DNA from: an uncultured Bacteroidota bacterium
GTDB lineage: Bacteria; Bacteroidota; Bacteroidia; Chitinophagales; Chitinophagaceae
Reading direction: 5' to 3'
Assembly: GCA_903927975.1 (NCBI GenBank)
Contig: CAIYPC010000359.1
Span: 1-64,000, forward strand
DNA length: 64,000 bases
Made by a program: the position numbers and the translations under genes. The notes beneath the pieces were generated by a model. The model was not told the DNA's origin and did no database searches. It saw only the letters and a list, made by a program, of their open reading frames with translations. Shown piece after piece: positions 37,491 to 46,529 of the stretch. Each line of letters begins with the position of its first letter. The first letter of the stretch is position 1.

Positions 37491-40400
37491 TCATTTCAAT
37501 TGCTTCATGATTTCTTCAACTGCACGATCAACCTGCGGATCACGACCATTCAATTTATCTTCAAATGTATTCACAACAAGAATATCAGGTTTCACACCGT
37601 TGAATTCAATATCTTTTCCATCAAGCGTATAGCATCCCCAAGAAGGCAGTCGGATAAAAGAGCCATCCACCAAGCCCGCACCACTCGTAAATATTATCCA
37701 GTGATAAGTTTCATTGCCAACAATTTTACCAAGCTTCAATTCTTTAAAACCTGTTGCAGTCATTTCTGCATCGCTAAGGCTTTGTTCGTTCGTTAATAAC
37801 ACAATCGGTTTATCACTCGGTGTAAAATTCCCTTGTCTGGTAAGTTTGCCATCACGATATTTCCATTGCAGATAAGAGCGCTGTGATAAAAATTTCAGCA
37901 CTTCATCATGCACGTTGCCGCCGGTATTATAACGAAGATCAAGAATCAATGCATCTTTATTATTCAGTTGCTCCGTCATGCTGATGATGAATTTATCAAG
38001 CTCGTCCGTGCCCATATTTTTCATACATGCATAAGCAATTCTATTATTGCTTTTTTCATCCACACGTTTGTGATTATTATCAATCCATTCATCATACAAA
38101 TTATCCAGCATACTTTGTTGTGGATGAATTTTTACATCGAAACTTTTTCCAGCCCTGCTGAAAGTCAGTTTTAATTCTTTATCAATTGATGGCTTTGTGA
38201 AATAAAAATTTCGATCGATATTTTTATCAACCGCCACATCATCCACTTTTGTCAATTCATCACCAGCAACAACATCCACATCTTTTTTATCAGCCGCAGA
38301 TTTGCGAACGATGTATTTTACTTTATAAGGATTGTTTTCTTCAAACACAATCCCTGTTTCCATTGTGCTGCTCGCCAAAGAAATTTTTTCATCATCACCG
38401 AACGTAGAAAATCCCTGATGTGAGGAATTTAATTCACCCACCATGTCATTCATCAAAACACGCAAATCAGAACGCGTGTTTACGTAAGGCAAAAAGCTGC
38501 TATAATGTTCTCTTGTCTTCACCCAATCCAGTCCATGAAAATTCGGATCATAATAATTTTCATCAAGCTGCGCCCATGCTTCATTAAAAATCTGATTGAA
38601 CTCTTCAGATAAATTTCTGCGGAAAGTGTAGCTGATAGAAATCGGTTCTACTTTATTTGCATCGAGATTTAGCTTGTAAATATTTTCATTGAACAATGTG
38701 AAATATTTGTCGCCGCTCGCAGCAACATCAAACCCTCGGGAATCCGCGCCGCTAATTTTTTCTGTTTTGTTTGGCTCGAAAGGTTCAATCGTTGTTTTCC
38801 AAAGCGCCGTTTTTCCCAATTCATGATCGCTTGTGTAAAGAACAATTGTCTTTTTATCTTTCTGAAAAACATTCACCAAATATTGCGATCCGAATGAAGG
38901 ACTAATCTGTTCAATTCTTTCCATGATATTATTTACATCAATCACAATCGGAGCTGAAACTGTATCTTTCTTCATATCCTTTTTTGAAGTGTCTTTCTTT
39001 TCTGTTTTAAAAAGCTCTTCATATTTATCACTGCGGAAAGGTTCATCAAGCTTTTGCAATGGCAGGCGATAAATTTTCGGTTCCTGCATTCCGAAAGGAT
39101 AAGAAGGTTTCAATCTCGCAGATTCAAAATAAATATAATTTCCATCAGGACTCCATATCGGATCAGCTTCTGTAACACCAGTATTTGTGAGATTGATTGT
39201 CTTACCTGTTTTCAGGTTGTGAACAAAAATATCCTGCTCAAAATTTCTGATGGCAGTGAAGCAAACATAATTTTCATCAGGAGAAAACACAGGTCCTGAA
39301 TTTTGAAATGCCCAAATTTCATCTTTCACAATGGTCTTGCTTTCGAAAGATTTCAAATCGAGAATGCGCACTTCATTTCGTCCACTTAAGTAAACTGCTT
39401 TCGTTTTTGTTTTGTTGAAAGAAATGGAACGATTATTATCCTTATCGTTTGTAAGCTGCTTCAGTCCTGCACCTCCGTCTGCTGCAATTGTGTACAAATT
39501 CAAAAAACCATTTTCTGTTTGATTGAAAAGAATGGTTTTATTATCACTCAGCCATTTCACTTCAAGTGCTCTTTCGGCTGAACCTTTTTTTATTTGCTCA
39601 ACAAATTTTCCTTCCACATCACTCACAAAAATTTCGCCGCGAGAAGCGAAAACTAATTTCTTTCCATCAGGCGAAACATCAAAATTGGTCATGTTACCTT
39701 TCACCTCAAAGTCTTTTTCTTTGGAAAGAATACTGTTCCTGATGATATTGATTTTTAATTTCTCCGATTTTTTAGAAGCAACATCGTAGATGTATAACTG
39801 ATAATCTTTTTCAAATACTACTTTGCCGCCATTCGCATTTACGATGGCATTTTTAATAGAACTGTTGAAAGTAGTGAGTGGTGTTTTTTTGCCATTTTCA
39901 AAAGTGTAAAGGTTGTATTCATTATTATTTTCGTCAGAAATAAAATAGATATTTCCTTGCTTATCAAGCGTTGCGCCAAAATCTTTTCCTATATAATCCG
40001 TATAGCGTTTGTATTTCTTTGTGGAGGGATTGTAAGACTGAATATCAGGATTGAATGGACCTTTATAATGTTTGCGCTGAACCTGGTTGCTGCTCTCCCA
40101 TGTGTCGTTAAAAAATATTTCTCCACTGGAAGGATGCTCGAATAAATTATGATCGTACTGAAAAAAATAATTCCCGAACACACGTTGCGGCGTTCCACCA
40201 TTAATGCTCACTTTATATCCAGCCGAACGGCTCGCTCTGGTTGATGTAAAATAAATATATTTCGAATCCCAGCTCCAAGAACTCATTTCATCAGATGCAC
40301 TATGAAAAGTAAGCTGCTTAATATCTCCACCAGCGATTGGCATTAGGAATATATCTGCATTTCCATACTGACGACCCGTGAATGCGATCCATTTACCATC

Positions 40401-40622
40401 CGGTGAAACACGTGCATTGTTTTCATAACCCTGCATAGCAGTGAGACGAACCGCTGAACCGCTTGCTACATCTGCTTTCCAGAGGTCGCCTTCAAAACTA
40501 AAGACAACAGTTTGTCCATCGGGAGTGAGGCATGGCTGAGACAAAAAATATGCATCGCTATTTTGTGCGACAGCAAATAGAGACGATAAAATACATATCG
40601 TTATAACAAGAAATTTCTTCAT
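37491..40622 (-). CDS. S41 family peptidase (tricorn protease-like)
   Basis: From MKKFLVITICILSSLFAVAQ. N-terminal WD40-like repeats (PDGKWIAFTG, SPDENYVCFTA), PDZ and C-terminal S41 domain (NNKDALILDLRYNTGGNVHDEVLKFLSQR, SDAEMTATGFKELKLGKIVG). Confidence 0.92.
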   Translation of the reverse strand: MKKFLVITICILSSLFAVAQNSDAYFLSQPCLTPDGQTVVFSFEGDLWKADVASGSAVRLTAMQGYENNARVSPDGKWIAFTGRQYGNADIFLMPIAGGDIKQLTFHSASDEMSSWSWDSKYIYFTSTRASRSAGYKVSINGGTPQRVFGNYFFQYDHNLFEHPSSGEIFFNDTWESSNQVQRKHYKGPFNPDIQSYNPSTKKYKRYTDYIGKDFGATLDKQGNIYFISDENNNEYNLYTFENGKKTPLTTFNSSIKNAIVNANGGKVVFEKDYQLYIYDVASKKSEKLKINIIRNSILSKEKDFEVKGNMTNFDVSPDGKKLVFASRGEIFVSDVEGKFVEQIKKGSAERALEVKWLSDNKTILFNQTENGFLNLYTIAADGGAGLKQLTNDKDNNRSISFNKTKTKAVYLSGRNEVRILDLKSFESKTIVKDEIWAFQNSGPVFSPDENYVCFTAIRNFEQDIFVHNLKTGKTINLTNTGVTEADPIWSPDGNYIYFESARLKPSYPFGMQEPKIYRLPLQKLDEPFRSDKYEELFKTEKKDTSKKDMKKDTVSAPIVIDVNNIMERIEQISPSFGSQYLVNVFQKDKKTIVLYTSDHELGKTALWKTTIEPFEPNKTEKISGADSRGFDVAASGDKYFTLFNENIYKLNLDANKVEPISISYTFRRNLSEEFNQIFNEAWAQLDENYYDPNFHGLDWVKTREHYSSFLPYVNTRSDLRVLMNDMVGELNSSHQGFSTFGDDEKISLASSTMETGIVFEENNPYKVKYIVRKSAADKKDVDVVAGDELTKVDDVAVDKNIDRNFYFTKPSIDKELKLTFSRAGKSFDVKIHPQQSMLDNLYDEWIDNNHKRVDEKSNNRIAYACMKNMGTDELDKFIISMTEQLNNKDALILDLRYNTGGNVHDEVLKFLSQRSYLQWKYRDGKLTRQGNFTPSDKPIVLLTNEQSLSDAEMTATGFKELKLGKIVGNETYHWIIFTSGAGLVDGSFIRLPSWGCYTLDGKDIEFNGVKPDILVVNTFEDKLNGRDPQVDRAVEEIMKQLK

Positions 40623-40683
40623 GGCAGAAAATTTTGGATGATGAAGATATTTTATCTGTGGCAGAAAAAGAAGAAACTTCGGA

Positions 40684-40732
40684 GGTGAATGGTGAATGGC
40701 TAATTGTGAATGGTCAATGGTGAATGGTGAAT
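40684..40732. repeat. Heptamer array, seven heptads
   Basis: ggtgaat ggtgaat ggctaat tgtgaat ggtcaat ggtgaat ggtgaat. Confidence 0.92.
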
Positions 40733-40753
40733 AGAGAGCGCCGAAAATTAACA

Positions 40754-40776
40754 TGCCACGGTTTGAAACCGTGGCA
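40754..40776. repeat. Perfect palindromic REP-like hairpin
   Basis: tgccacggttt-g-aaaccgtggca, 11-bp arms. Confidence 0.85.
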
Positions 40777-40809
40777 CGAATAAATTCAGCATTCACAATT
40801 TTTATACCT

Positions 40810-40872
40810 CGCAAAGACGCAACGTATTGGTTCGTTCTCTCTTTGCGCCTTTGCGCCTTTGCGTCTTTGCGA
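40810..40872. repeat. Inverted 8-nt word array
   Basis: cgcaaaga cgcaacgt ... ctttgcgc ctttgcgc ctttgcgt ctttgcga. Confidence 0.88.
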
Positions 40873-40876
40873 GAGA

Positions 40877-43828
40877 TTATGTTACCACGTTGATCATCTT
40901 ATTCTTTACAAAAATGATCCTTTTCGGCTGTTTTCCTTCAAGCCATTTCTGCACTGTTTCGTTGGCAAGAATAATTTCTTCCACCTGTTGCTGCGTCGCA
41001 TCCAGAGAAATATTCAATTCCGATTTTGTTTTGCCATTCAGTGCGACTGGATAATTTTTTGTTGATTCAATCAAATATCTTTCTTCTGATTTTGGATATG
41101 CTGCATCCAAAATATTTCCAGTGTTGCCAAGCTGATGCCATAATTCTTCTGCAATATGCGGAGCATAAGGCGTTAAAATAATGAGCAATTTTTCAAGCAC
41201 TTCTTTTTTATGACATTTCAGATCGCCGAGTTCATTCACAGCAATCATACCTGCACTTACTGCTGTGTTGAAAGAAAAACGCTCTGTATCTTCTTCAATC
41301 TTTTTAATTGTTTTATGGATCACTTTCAATTCAGCATCATTTGCTTTTTCATCATTCCAAACTTTGCCTTTCAGATCATCATAAAACAAACGCCATAATT
41401 TTTTCAAGAAGCGATGAACACCTTCAATTCCTTTTGTATCCCAAGGTTTGCTTTGCTCAACAGGACCGAGGAACATTTCATACATGCGGAAGGTGTCGGC
41501 ACCGTATCTCGTTACTAAATCATCGGGATTAACTGTGTTGAATTTTGACTTGGACATTTTTTCAACTTCTGAGCCGCAGATGTATTTTCCATCTTCTAGA
41601 ATAAATTTTGCATCAGCATATTCTCCATTACGCCATTTCTTAAATTCATTAATATCTAATTCAACTCCGTCCACAATGTTTACATCAACATGTAGATCCA
41701 TTATAACAAAATTTGGAACAAAACCTATCCCTATCAATATATCTGAAATAGCTTTGTCAAGTAATTGAATTATCTCTTGTTGATTATGCACAAATCCATC
41801 TCTAAATGATTTCGAAACAAGAATTATAGGCAACTTTGAAACATCAAAATCTGTTTTAAAAAATCCGTGCCATGAAATCTTGTACACAAACCTCGAACTC
41901 CCCTGTATCATCCCCTGATTCACCAATTTTTTATATGGCTCATCATGACCGATATAACCTAAGTCATGCAAAGCTTTTGTCCATAAGCGGCTATATAATA
42001 AATGCCCAACGGCATGTTCTGTTCCGCCGATATATAAATCAACCTGTCCCCAATAATCGCTCACTTTCCTATCGCAAAATGTTTCGCTGTTGTGCGGATC
42101 CATATAGCGCAAAAAATACCAACTGCTTCCGGCGTAGCCGGGCATGGTATTGGTTTCTCGTAAGACCTCACCCCGACCCTCTCCAGAGGAGAGGGAGACA
42201 TGAGCCCAATCTTTCAAATTAGCCAACGGTCCTTCACCATCAGGTCCCGGTCCATATTTTTCAACTTCAGGAAGTATCAGCGGCAATTCTTTTTCATCCA
42301 ACGGATATGCAATACCGTTATTCCAAATAATCGGAAACGGTTCGCCCCAATAACGTTGACGGCTAAACGCCGCATCGCGCATTCTGTAATTCACTTTTTT
42401 CTTGCCAATGCCTAGCTCTTCAATTTTATTATTCGCTACTTCAATCGCATCGCGCATCACAATGCCATTCAAAAAATCGCTGTTCTCCAACACAGCATCT
42501 TTGGTTGGGTTTGCTTCTTCGCCGTTATAATGTTTGCCGATAATATTTGTGATGGGAATATTAAAGTGCTTCGCGAATTTAAAATCGCGTTCATCACCGC
42601 AAGGCACCGCCATTATCGCGCCCGTTCCATATCCCGCCAAAACATATTCGCTGATCCAAATCGGGATTTCTTTTTCATTAAAAGGATTGATAGCATAAGC
42701 ACCAGTGAAACATCCCGTAATTTTTTTCTCAGCTTGTCTTTCTCTGTCGCTGCGGCTTTTCACATAAGCGACATATTCATCAACAGCTTGCTTCTGTTCT
42801 TTTGTTTTAAAGGAAGAAATCAATTCATGCTCTGGAGCAATCACCATAAAATCAACGCCGAAGATAGTGTCAGGTCTTGTTGTATAAACACGCAGACTCC
42901 CAACTCCCGACTCCTCACTCTTAACTTCAAACTCAATCTCCGCTCCATAACTTTTCCCAATCCAGTTGCTCTGCATTTCCTTCATGGCATCACTGAATTC
43001 GATTTTTTCTAATCCCTCTAATAATCTATCAGCATATTCCGTGATGCGCAGATACCACTGCCGCAATTTTTTCTTCACCACCGGATAGCCGCCGCGTTCG
43101 CTCACGCCATTTATCACTTCATCATTCGCCAAAACAGTTCCCAATGCCTCGCACCAATTCACTTCGCCATAACCGCAATAGGCAAGGCGATATTCCATCA
43201 GGATTGTTTGCTGAGTGAACTCGTCGAAGGAACTCCATTGCGTTGGAGAAAATTGCGAATTGCGGATTTGAAATTGGGGATTGGGAATTACGAATTGCGA
43301 ATTTGGGATTGGATGATTAATGTTTCCTTCCTCCGCAAAAATATTTATTAATGATTCAACGCTTTCAGCCTTCTGTGTTTTGCGATTGTAAAAGCTTTTG
43401 AATAGTTGCAAAAAAATCCATTGCGTCCATTTATAATATTGCGCATCGCTTGTGCGCACTTCGCGGCTCCAGTCGAAACAAAAACCAATCTTATCTAATT
43501 GCGCACGAAAATTTTTGATGTTCTGATCCGTACTAACGGCGGGGTGTATCCCATGTTCAATGGCATATTGTTCCGCGGGCAAACCAAACGCATCATAACC
43601 CATCGGGTGAAGCACATTATATCCTTTCAATCTTTTATACCGCGCAAAAATATCGCTGGCAATATATCCCAGCGGATGCCCGACATGCAACCCTGCACCG
43701 CTCGGATAAGGAAACATATCGAGTACATAATATTTCGGCTTGGGCGAGTCATTGCTTACTTTATAAACTTCATTTTTCTTCCACTCACTTTGCCAATGTT
43801 CTTCAATCTTTCTAAAATTATATTCCAT
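40877..43828 (-). CDS. leuS: Leucine--tRNA ligase
   Basis: 983 aa. HIGH-like GAGLHVGHPLGY, editing domain TTRPDTIFG, KMSKSKFNTVNPDD. Contains three repeat-derived peptide segments (see findings). Confidence 0.96.
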   Translation of the reverse strand: MEYNFRKIEEHWQSEWKKNEVYKVSNDSPKPKYYVLDMFPYPSGAGLHVGHPLGYIASDIFARYKRLKGYNVLHPMGYDAFGLPAEQYAIEHGIHPAVSTDQNIKNFRAQLDKIGFCFDWSREVRTSDAQYYKWTQWIFLQLFKSFYNRKTQKAESVESLINIFAEEGNINHPIPNSQFVIPNPQFQIRNSQFSPTQWSSFDEFTQQTILMEYRLAYCGYGEVNWCEALGTVLANDEVINGVSERGGYPVVKKKLRQWYLRITEYADRLLEGLEKIEFSDAMKEMQSNWIGKSYGAEIEFEVKSEESGVGSLRVYTTRPDTIFGVDFMVIAPEHELISSFKTKEQKQAVDEYVAYVKSRSDRERQAEKKITGCFTGAYAINPFNEKEIPIWISEYVLAGYGTGAIMAVPCGDERDFKFAKHFNIPITNIIGKHYNGEEANPTKDAVLENSDFLNGIVMRDAIEVANNKIEELGIGKKKVNYRMRDAAFSRQRYWGEPFPIIWNNGIAYPLDEKELPLILPEVEKYGPGPDGEGPLANLKDWAHVSLSSGEGRGEVLRETNTMPGYAGSSWYFLRYMDPHNSETFCDRKVSDYWGQVDLYIGGTEHAVGHLLYSRLWTKALHDLGYIGHDEPYKKLVNQGMIQGSSRFVYKISWHGFFKTDFDVSKLPIILVSKSFRDGFVHNQQEIIQLLDKAISDILIGIGFVPNFVIMDLHVDVNIVDGVELDINEFKKWRNGEYADAKFILEDGKYICGSEVEKMSKSKFNTVNPDDLVTRYGADTFRMYEMFLGPVEQSKPWDTKGIEGVHRFLKKLWRLFYDDLKGKVWNDEKANDAELKVIHKTIKKIEEDTERFSFNTAVSAGMIAVNELGDLKCHKKEVLEKLLIILTPYAPHIAEELWHQLGNTGNILDAAYPKSEERYLIESTKNYPVALNGKTKSELNISLDATQQQVEEIILANETVQKWLEGKQPKRIIFVKNKMINVVT
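42165..42196. repeat. GC-rich palindromic repeat inside leuS
   Basis: acctcaccccgaccctctccagaggagaggga. Arms ccctctcc/ggagaggg (42177-42184/42188-42195). Encodes SLSSGEGRGEV. Confidence 0.85.
42894..42935. repeat. Heptamer array inside leuS
   Basis: agactcc caactcc cgactcc tcactct taacttc aaactca. Encodes EFEVKSEESGVGSL. Confidence 0.85.
43251..43313. repeat. Heptamer array inside leuS, nine heptads (63 bp)
   Basis: aattgcg aattgcg gatttga aattggg gattggg aattacg aattgcg aatttgg gattgga. Encodes HPIPNSQFVIPNPQFQIRNSQF. Confidence 0.93.
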
Positions 43829-43838
43829 GATTCTTTTT

Positions 43839-43880
43839 AGTTTCTGGTTTCAAGTTTTCAGTTTCAAGTTATTCAATTCG
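43839..43880. repeat. Heptamer array
   Basis: agtttct ggtttca agttttc agtttca agttatt caattcg. Confidence 0.88.
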
Positions 43881-43905
43881 AAAATTTCGAACTATGATTC
43901 ATCTG

Positions 43906-43959
43906 TTTTTTTGATTTACTATGATTAAGAAAATCATAGCCTTCATTAAATCAAAAAAA
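43906..43959. repeat. Long bulged inverted repeat in the leuS-ftsX divergent gap
   Basis: Outer arms tttttttgattta/taaatcaaaaaaa (13 bp), inner arms ctatgatt/aatcatag (8 bp). Confidence 0.8.
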
Positions 43960-44117
43960 TCACAGTCAAAAAGTTGGGAAAAAGTTAAAGCCTCAAACTT
44001 CCAAAATAATGCTGATGCTGCTTCGTTTTGAAGGCAACAAAAATACGGTTTATGCAGCTAAATCTGTTATTTTTGCGCATTGTGAATCGTTTCTAACCCT
44101 GAAAAAATCTGAATATC

Positions 44118-44990
44118 ATGGCTCAATTCGGAAAAGGCTATTCAAAGCGTTCCACTCCTTCTTACTTGATGGCAATTGTTGGCGTGTCCGTTGTTCTATT
44201 TCTCCTCGGCGTTATGGGCTGGTTCGTTATCAATGCAAATAAACTGGGACAAACGTTTAGAGAAAATATAGAAGTGCAGGTTTTCACTCGCGAAAACACA
44301 AATGCAAAAGATAGTGCAGCACTCGTTCAATATGTGGCATCGCAACCCTACACAAAATCTTACGAATACATCACAAAAGACCTCGCAAAAAAAAGATACC
44401 TCCAAGACGGTAATAATGATTGGGGCAAAGTGCTCGATAAAAACCCATTGCCTGCCAGCATAAATTTCAAGATCAGAAGCGAATACGCAACCACTGATTC
44501 ACTCAAAAAAATTCAGGCAGAGCTTACTCAAAATATTGCGGTGAGCGATGTGCAGTACAATCAATCTTTGGTGAGCAATCTTAATAATATCATCCGCAAA
44601 ATCAGTTTGATATTGCTCGTTGTTGCCATTGTGATTTCAGTGTTGGTGATAATATTGATTGATAATACCATTCGTCTTGCGATGTTCAGCAATCGCTTTC
44701 TTATAAAAACGATGCAGATGGTTGGAGCAACGCGTTGGTTCATTGCAAAACCGATGGATGTGCGTGCATTAATAAATGGCGCAATCAGTGGCATCATCGC
44801 CATTGCAGGCATTCTTGGTGTGATATTGATTTCAGAAAAATGGCTGCCTGAAATAAAAGCATTGCGCGATTATAATTTGCTTGGCGTTATGTTCCTTGCG
44901 ATTATTGTTTTAGGGATTACCATTTCTTTTTTCAGCACACACCGAAGCGTTATAAAATATTTGAAAATGAAATTGGATGACTTGTATTAG
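44118..44990 (+). CDS. ftsX: Cell division protein FtsX (ABC permease)
   Basis: 290 aa, FtsX topology, NTIRLAMFSNRFLIKTMQMVGATRWFIAKP. Confidence 0.92.
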   Translation: MAQFGKGYSKRSTPSYLMAIVGVSVVLFLLGVMGWFVINANKLGQTFRENIEVQVFTRENTNAKDSAALVQYVASQPYTKSYEYITKDLAKKRYLQDGNNDWGKVLDKNPLPASINFKIRSEYATTDSLKKIQAELTQNIAVSDVQYNQSLVSNLNNIIRKISLILLVVAIVISVLVIILIDNTIRLAMFSNRFLIKTMQMVGATRWFIAKPMDVRALINGAISGIIAIAGILGVILISEKWLPEIKALRDYNLLGVMFLAIIVLGITISFFSTHRSVIKYLKMKLDDLY

Positions 44991-44993
44991 AGA

Positions 44994-45106
44994 GTCCGAA
45001 AGTCAGGATGTCGGAAAGTCGGGAAGAAGATTGCCAAGTTTATAAAAGCTTTTAAAAAAGCGACGTTTTCTTTAGGTCTTTCCAACTTTCCCGACTTCCG
45101 GTCTTT
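44994..45106. repeat. Inverted 8-nt word array
   Basis: gtccgaaa gtcaggat gtcggaaa gtcgggaa ... ggtctttc caactttc ccgacttc cggtcttt. Confidence 0.88.
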
Positions 45107-45110
45107 TCAC

Positions 45111-45118
45111 TATATTTG
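45111..45118 (+). promoter_or_regulatory. Putative -7 element TATATTTG
   Basis: TAnnTTTG match upstream of the ATG at 45136. Confidence 0.5.
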
Positions 45119-45135
45119 CCCCTCAATTTTTAAAA

Positions 45136-45435
45136 ATGGCAGAAATTAAACCAGCTACTACAGCAGCTAAAAAAACAAAGGCATCGAAACCATCTTTCGA
45201 TACAACTCCGTTATTTGGTAAAGAAAACTATCGCTGGATGTTAATCGGTCTTGTGTTGGTAGCATTGGGTTTGCTATTAATGGGCGGTGGAAAAAGTAAG
45301 GATCCGAATGTGTTCAACCCGAATGAGGTTTATAGTTTTGTTAGGATCACGGTTGCGCCCATCCTCATGCTAGCAGGGTTTGGTATTGAAATATTTGCCA
45401 TCTTCAAAAAATCAAAAAGCGACGACGCACAATAA
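45136..45435 (+). CDS. DUF3098 domain-containing protein
   Basis: 99 aa. LFGKENYRWMLIGLVLVALGLLLMGGGKSKDPNVFNPNEVYSFVRITVAPILMLAGFGIEIFAI. Confidence 0.88.
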   Translation: MAEIKPATTAAKKTKASKPSFDTTPLFGKENYRWMLIGLVLVALGLLLMGGGKSKDPNVFNPNEVYSFVRITVAPILMLAGFGIEIFAIFKKSKSDDAQ

Positions 45436-45460
45436 GCCAATACTATCTGAATTTTAAAAG

Positions 45461-45487
45461 AGCGATGAGTTATTCATCGCTTTTTTT
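45461..45487 (+). terminator. Rho-independent terminator
   Basis: agcgatga-gttat-tcatcgcttttttt. Confidence 0.9.
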
Positions 45488-45505
45488 GTTTGAGGAAATT
45501 TTTAC

Positions 45506-45529
45506 CGCAGAGACGCGGAGTTGCAGAGA
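45506..45529. repeat. 8-nt word array
   Basis: cgcagaga cgcggagt tgcagaga. Nearly identical to 26775-26798. Confidence 0.75.
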
Positions 45530-45691
45530 AACCTTGAAGGTTTATTGATTTCCCTAATATAATTTTGCTCTCCAAAAAACCTTCAAGGTTTTGACAAGAA
45601 CTTGCGACTTCACTTTAAAAAATCTTAATCTACGAATCTGCGGCTTACATCAAACTTTCATTTATTTTTACTTCTTAACTAACTACATTAT

Positions 45692-46489
45692 ATGAGCATC
45701 ATTCAAACTATTATACTTGCCATTGTTGAAGGCTTAACGGAATTTCTTCCCATCTCTTCCACGGGACATTTAATCGTTGCCAGCAGCTTAATGCACATTG
45801 AAAAAGAAGAATTCACAAAACTCTTTGAGATAGCTGTGCAACTTGGTGCAATTCTCGCAGTAGTTGTTTTATTCTGGAAAAAATTTTTTGATTTCAGCCG
45901 AATCAAATTTTATATCAAATTATTAATTGGTGTAATCCCTGCAATCATTCTTGGCTTTTTATTTTCTAAAAAAATTGATGCACTATTAGAAAGCCCGAAA
46001 ACCGTTGCCATCACAATGTTGATCGGCGGCATCATTTTACTTTTCGTTGATAATCTTTTCAAGAACCAAACTATTGATCACGAAAATGAAATATCAAACG
46101 GGAAATCTTTTGCAATTGGTGTCTGGCAATGTCTGGCAATGATTCCCGGAACCAGCCGTAGTGCGGCTTCTATTGTTGGCGGTATGCAACAAAAATTAAC
46201 TCGCAGGGTGGCTGCTGAATTTTCTTTTTTTCTCGCCGTGCCAACCATGCTTGCTGCAACTGGCTATAAATTATTAAAAGCTTATAAAGAAAATCCTGCG
46301 ATGCTTCACAGTCACGAAAATTTAAAAGCATTGCTCGTAGGCAATGCAGTCGCGTTCATCGTAGCAATGATCGCTATTAAATTTTTCATAGGCTTTTTGC
46401 AGAAGCACGGTTTCAAATTGTTCGGTTATTATCGCATTATTGCGAGCATTGTGCTTTTGATATTGATCTCGAAAGGAATTATTGAATAG
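45692..46489 (+). CDS. uppP: Undecaprenyl-diphosphate phosphatase
   Basis: 265 aa. IVEGLTEFLPISSTGHLI, GVWQCLAMIPGTSRSAASIVGGM. Confidence 0.96.
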   Translation: MSIIQTIILAIVEGLTEFLPISSTGHLIVASSLMHIEKEEFTKLFEIAVQLGAILAVVVLFWKKFFDFSRIKFYIKLLIGVIPAIILGFLFSKKIDALLESPKTVAITMLIGGIILLFVDNLFKNQTIDHENEISNGKSFAIGVWQCLAMIPGTSRSAASIVGGMQQKLTRRVAAEFSFFLAVPTMLAATGYKLLKAYKENPAMLHSHENLKALLVGNAVAFIVAMIAIKFFIGFLQKHGFKLFGYYRIIASIVLLILISKGIIE

Positions 46490-46494
46490 CAGAA

Positions 46495-46529
46495 TTATTA
46501 ATTTTTAATTATCAATTATTAATTGACCA
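46495..46529. repeat. AT-rich heptamer array
   Basis: ttattaa tttttaa ttatcaa ttattaa ttgacca. Confidence 0.7.

Noticed and set aside
43886-43970. Possible mobile element or MITE
   Set aside because: Only a hairpin and a short word array, with no target-site duplication or transposase. Reported only as an inverted repeat.
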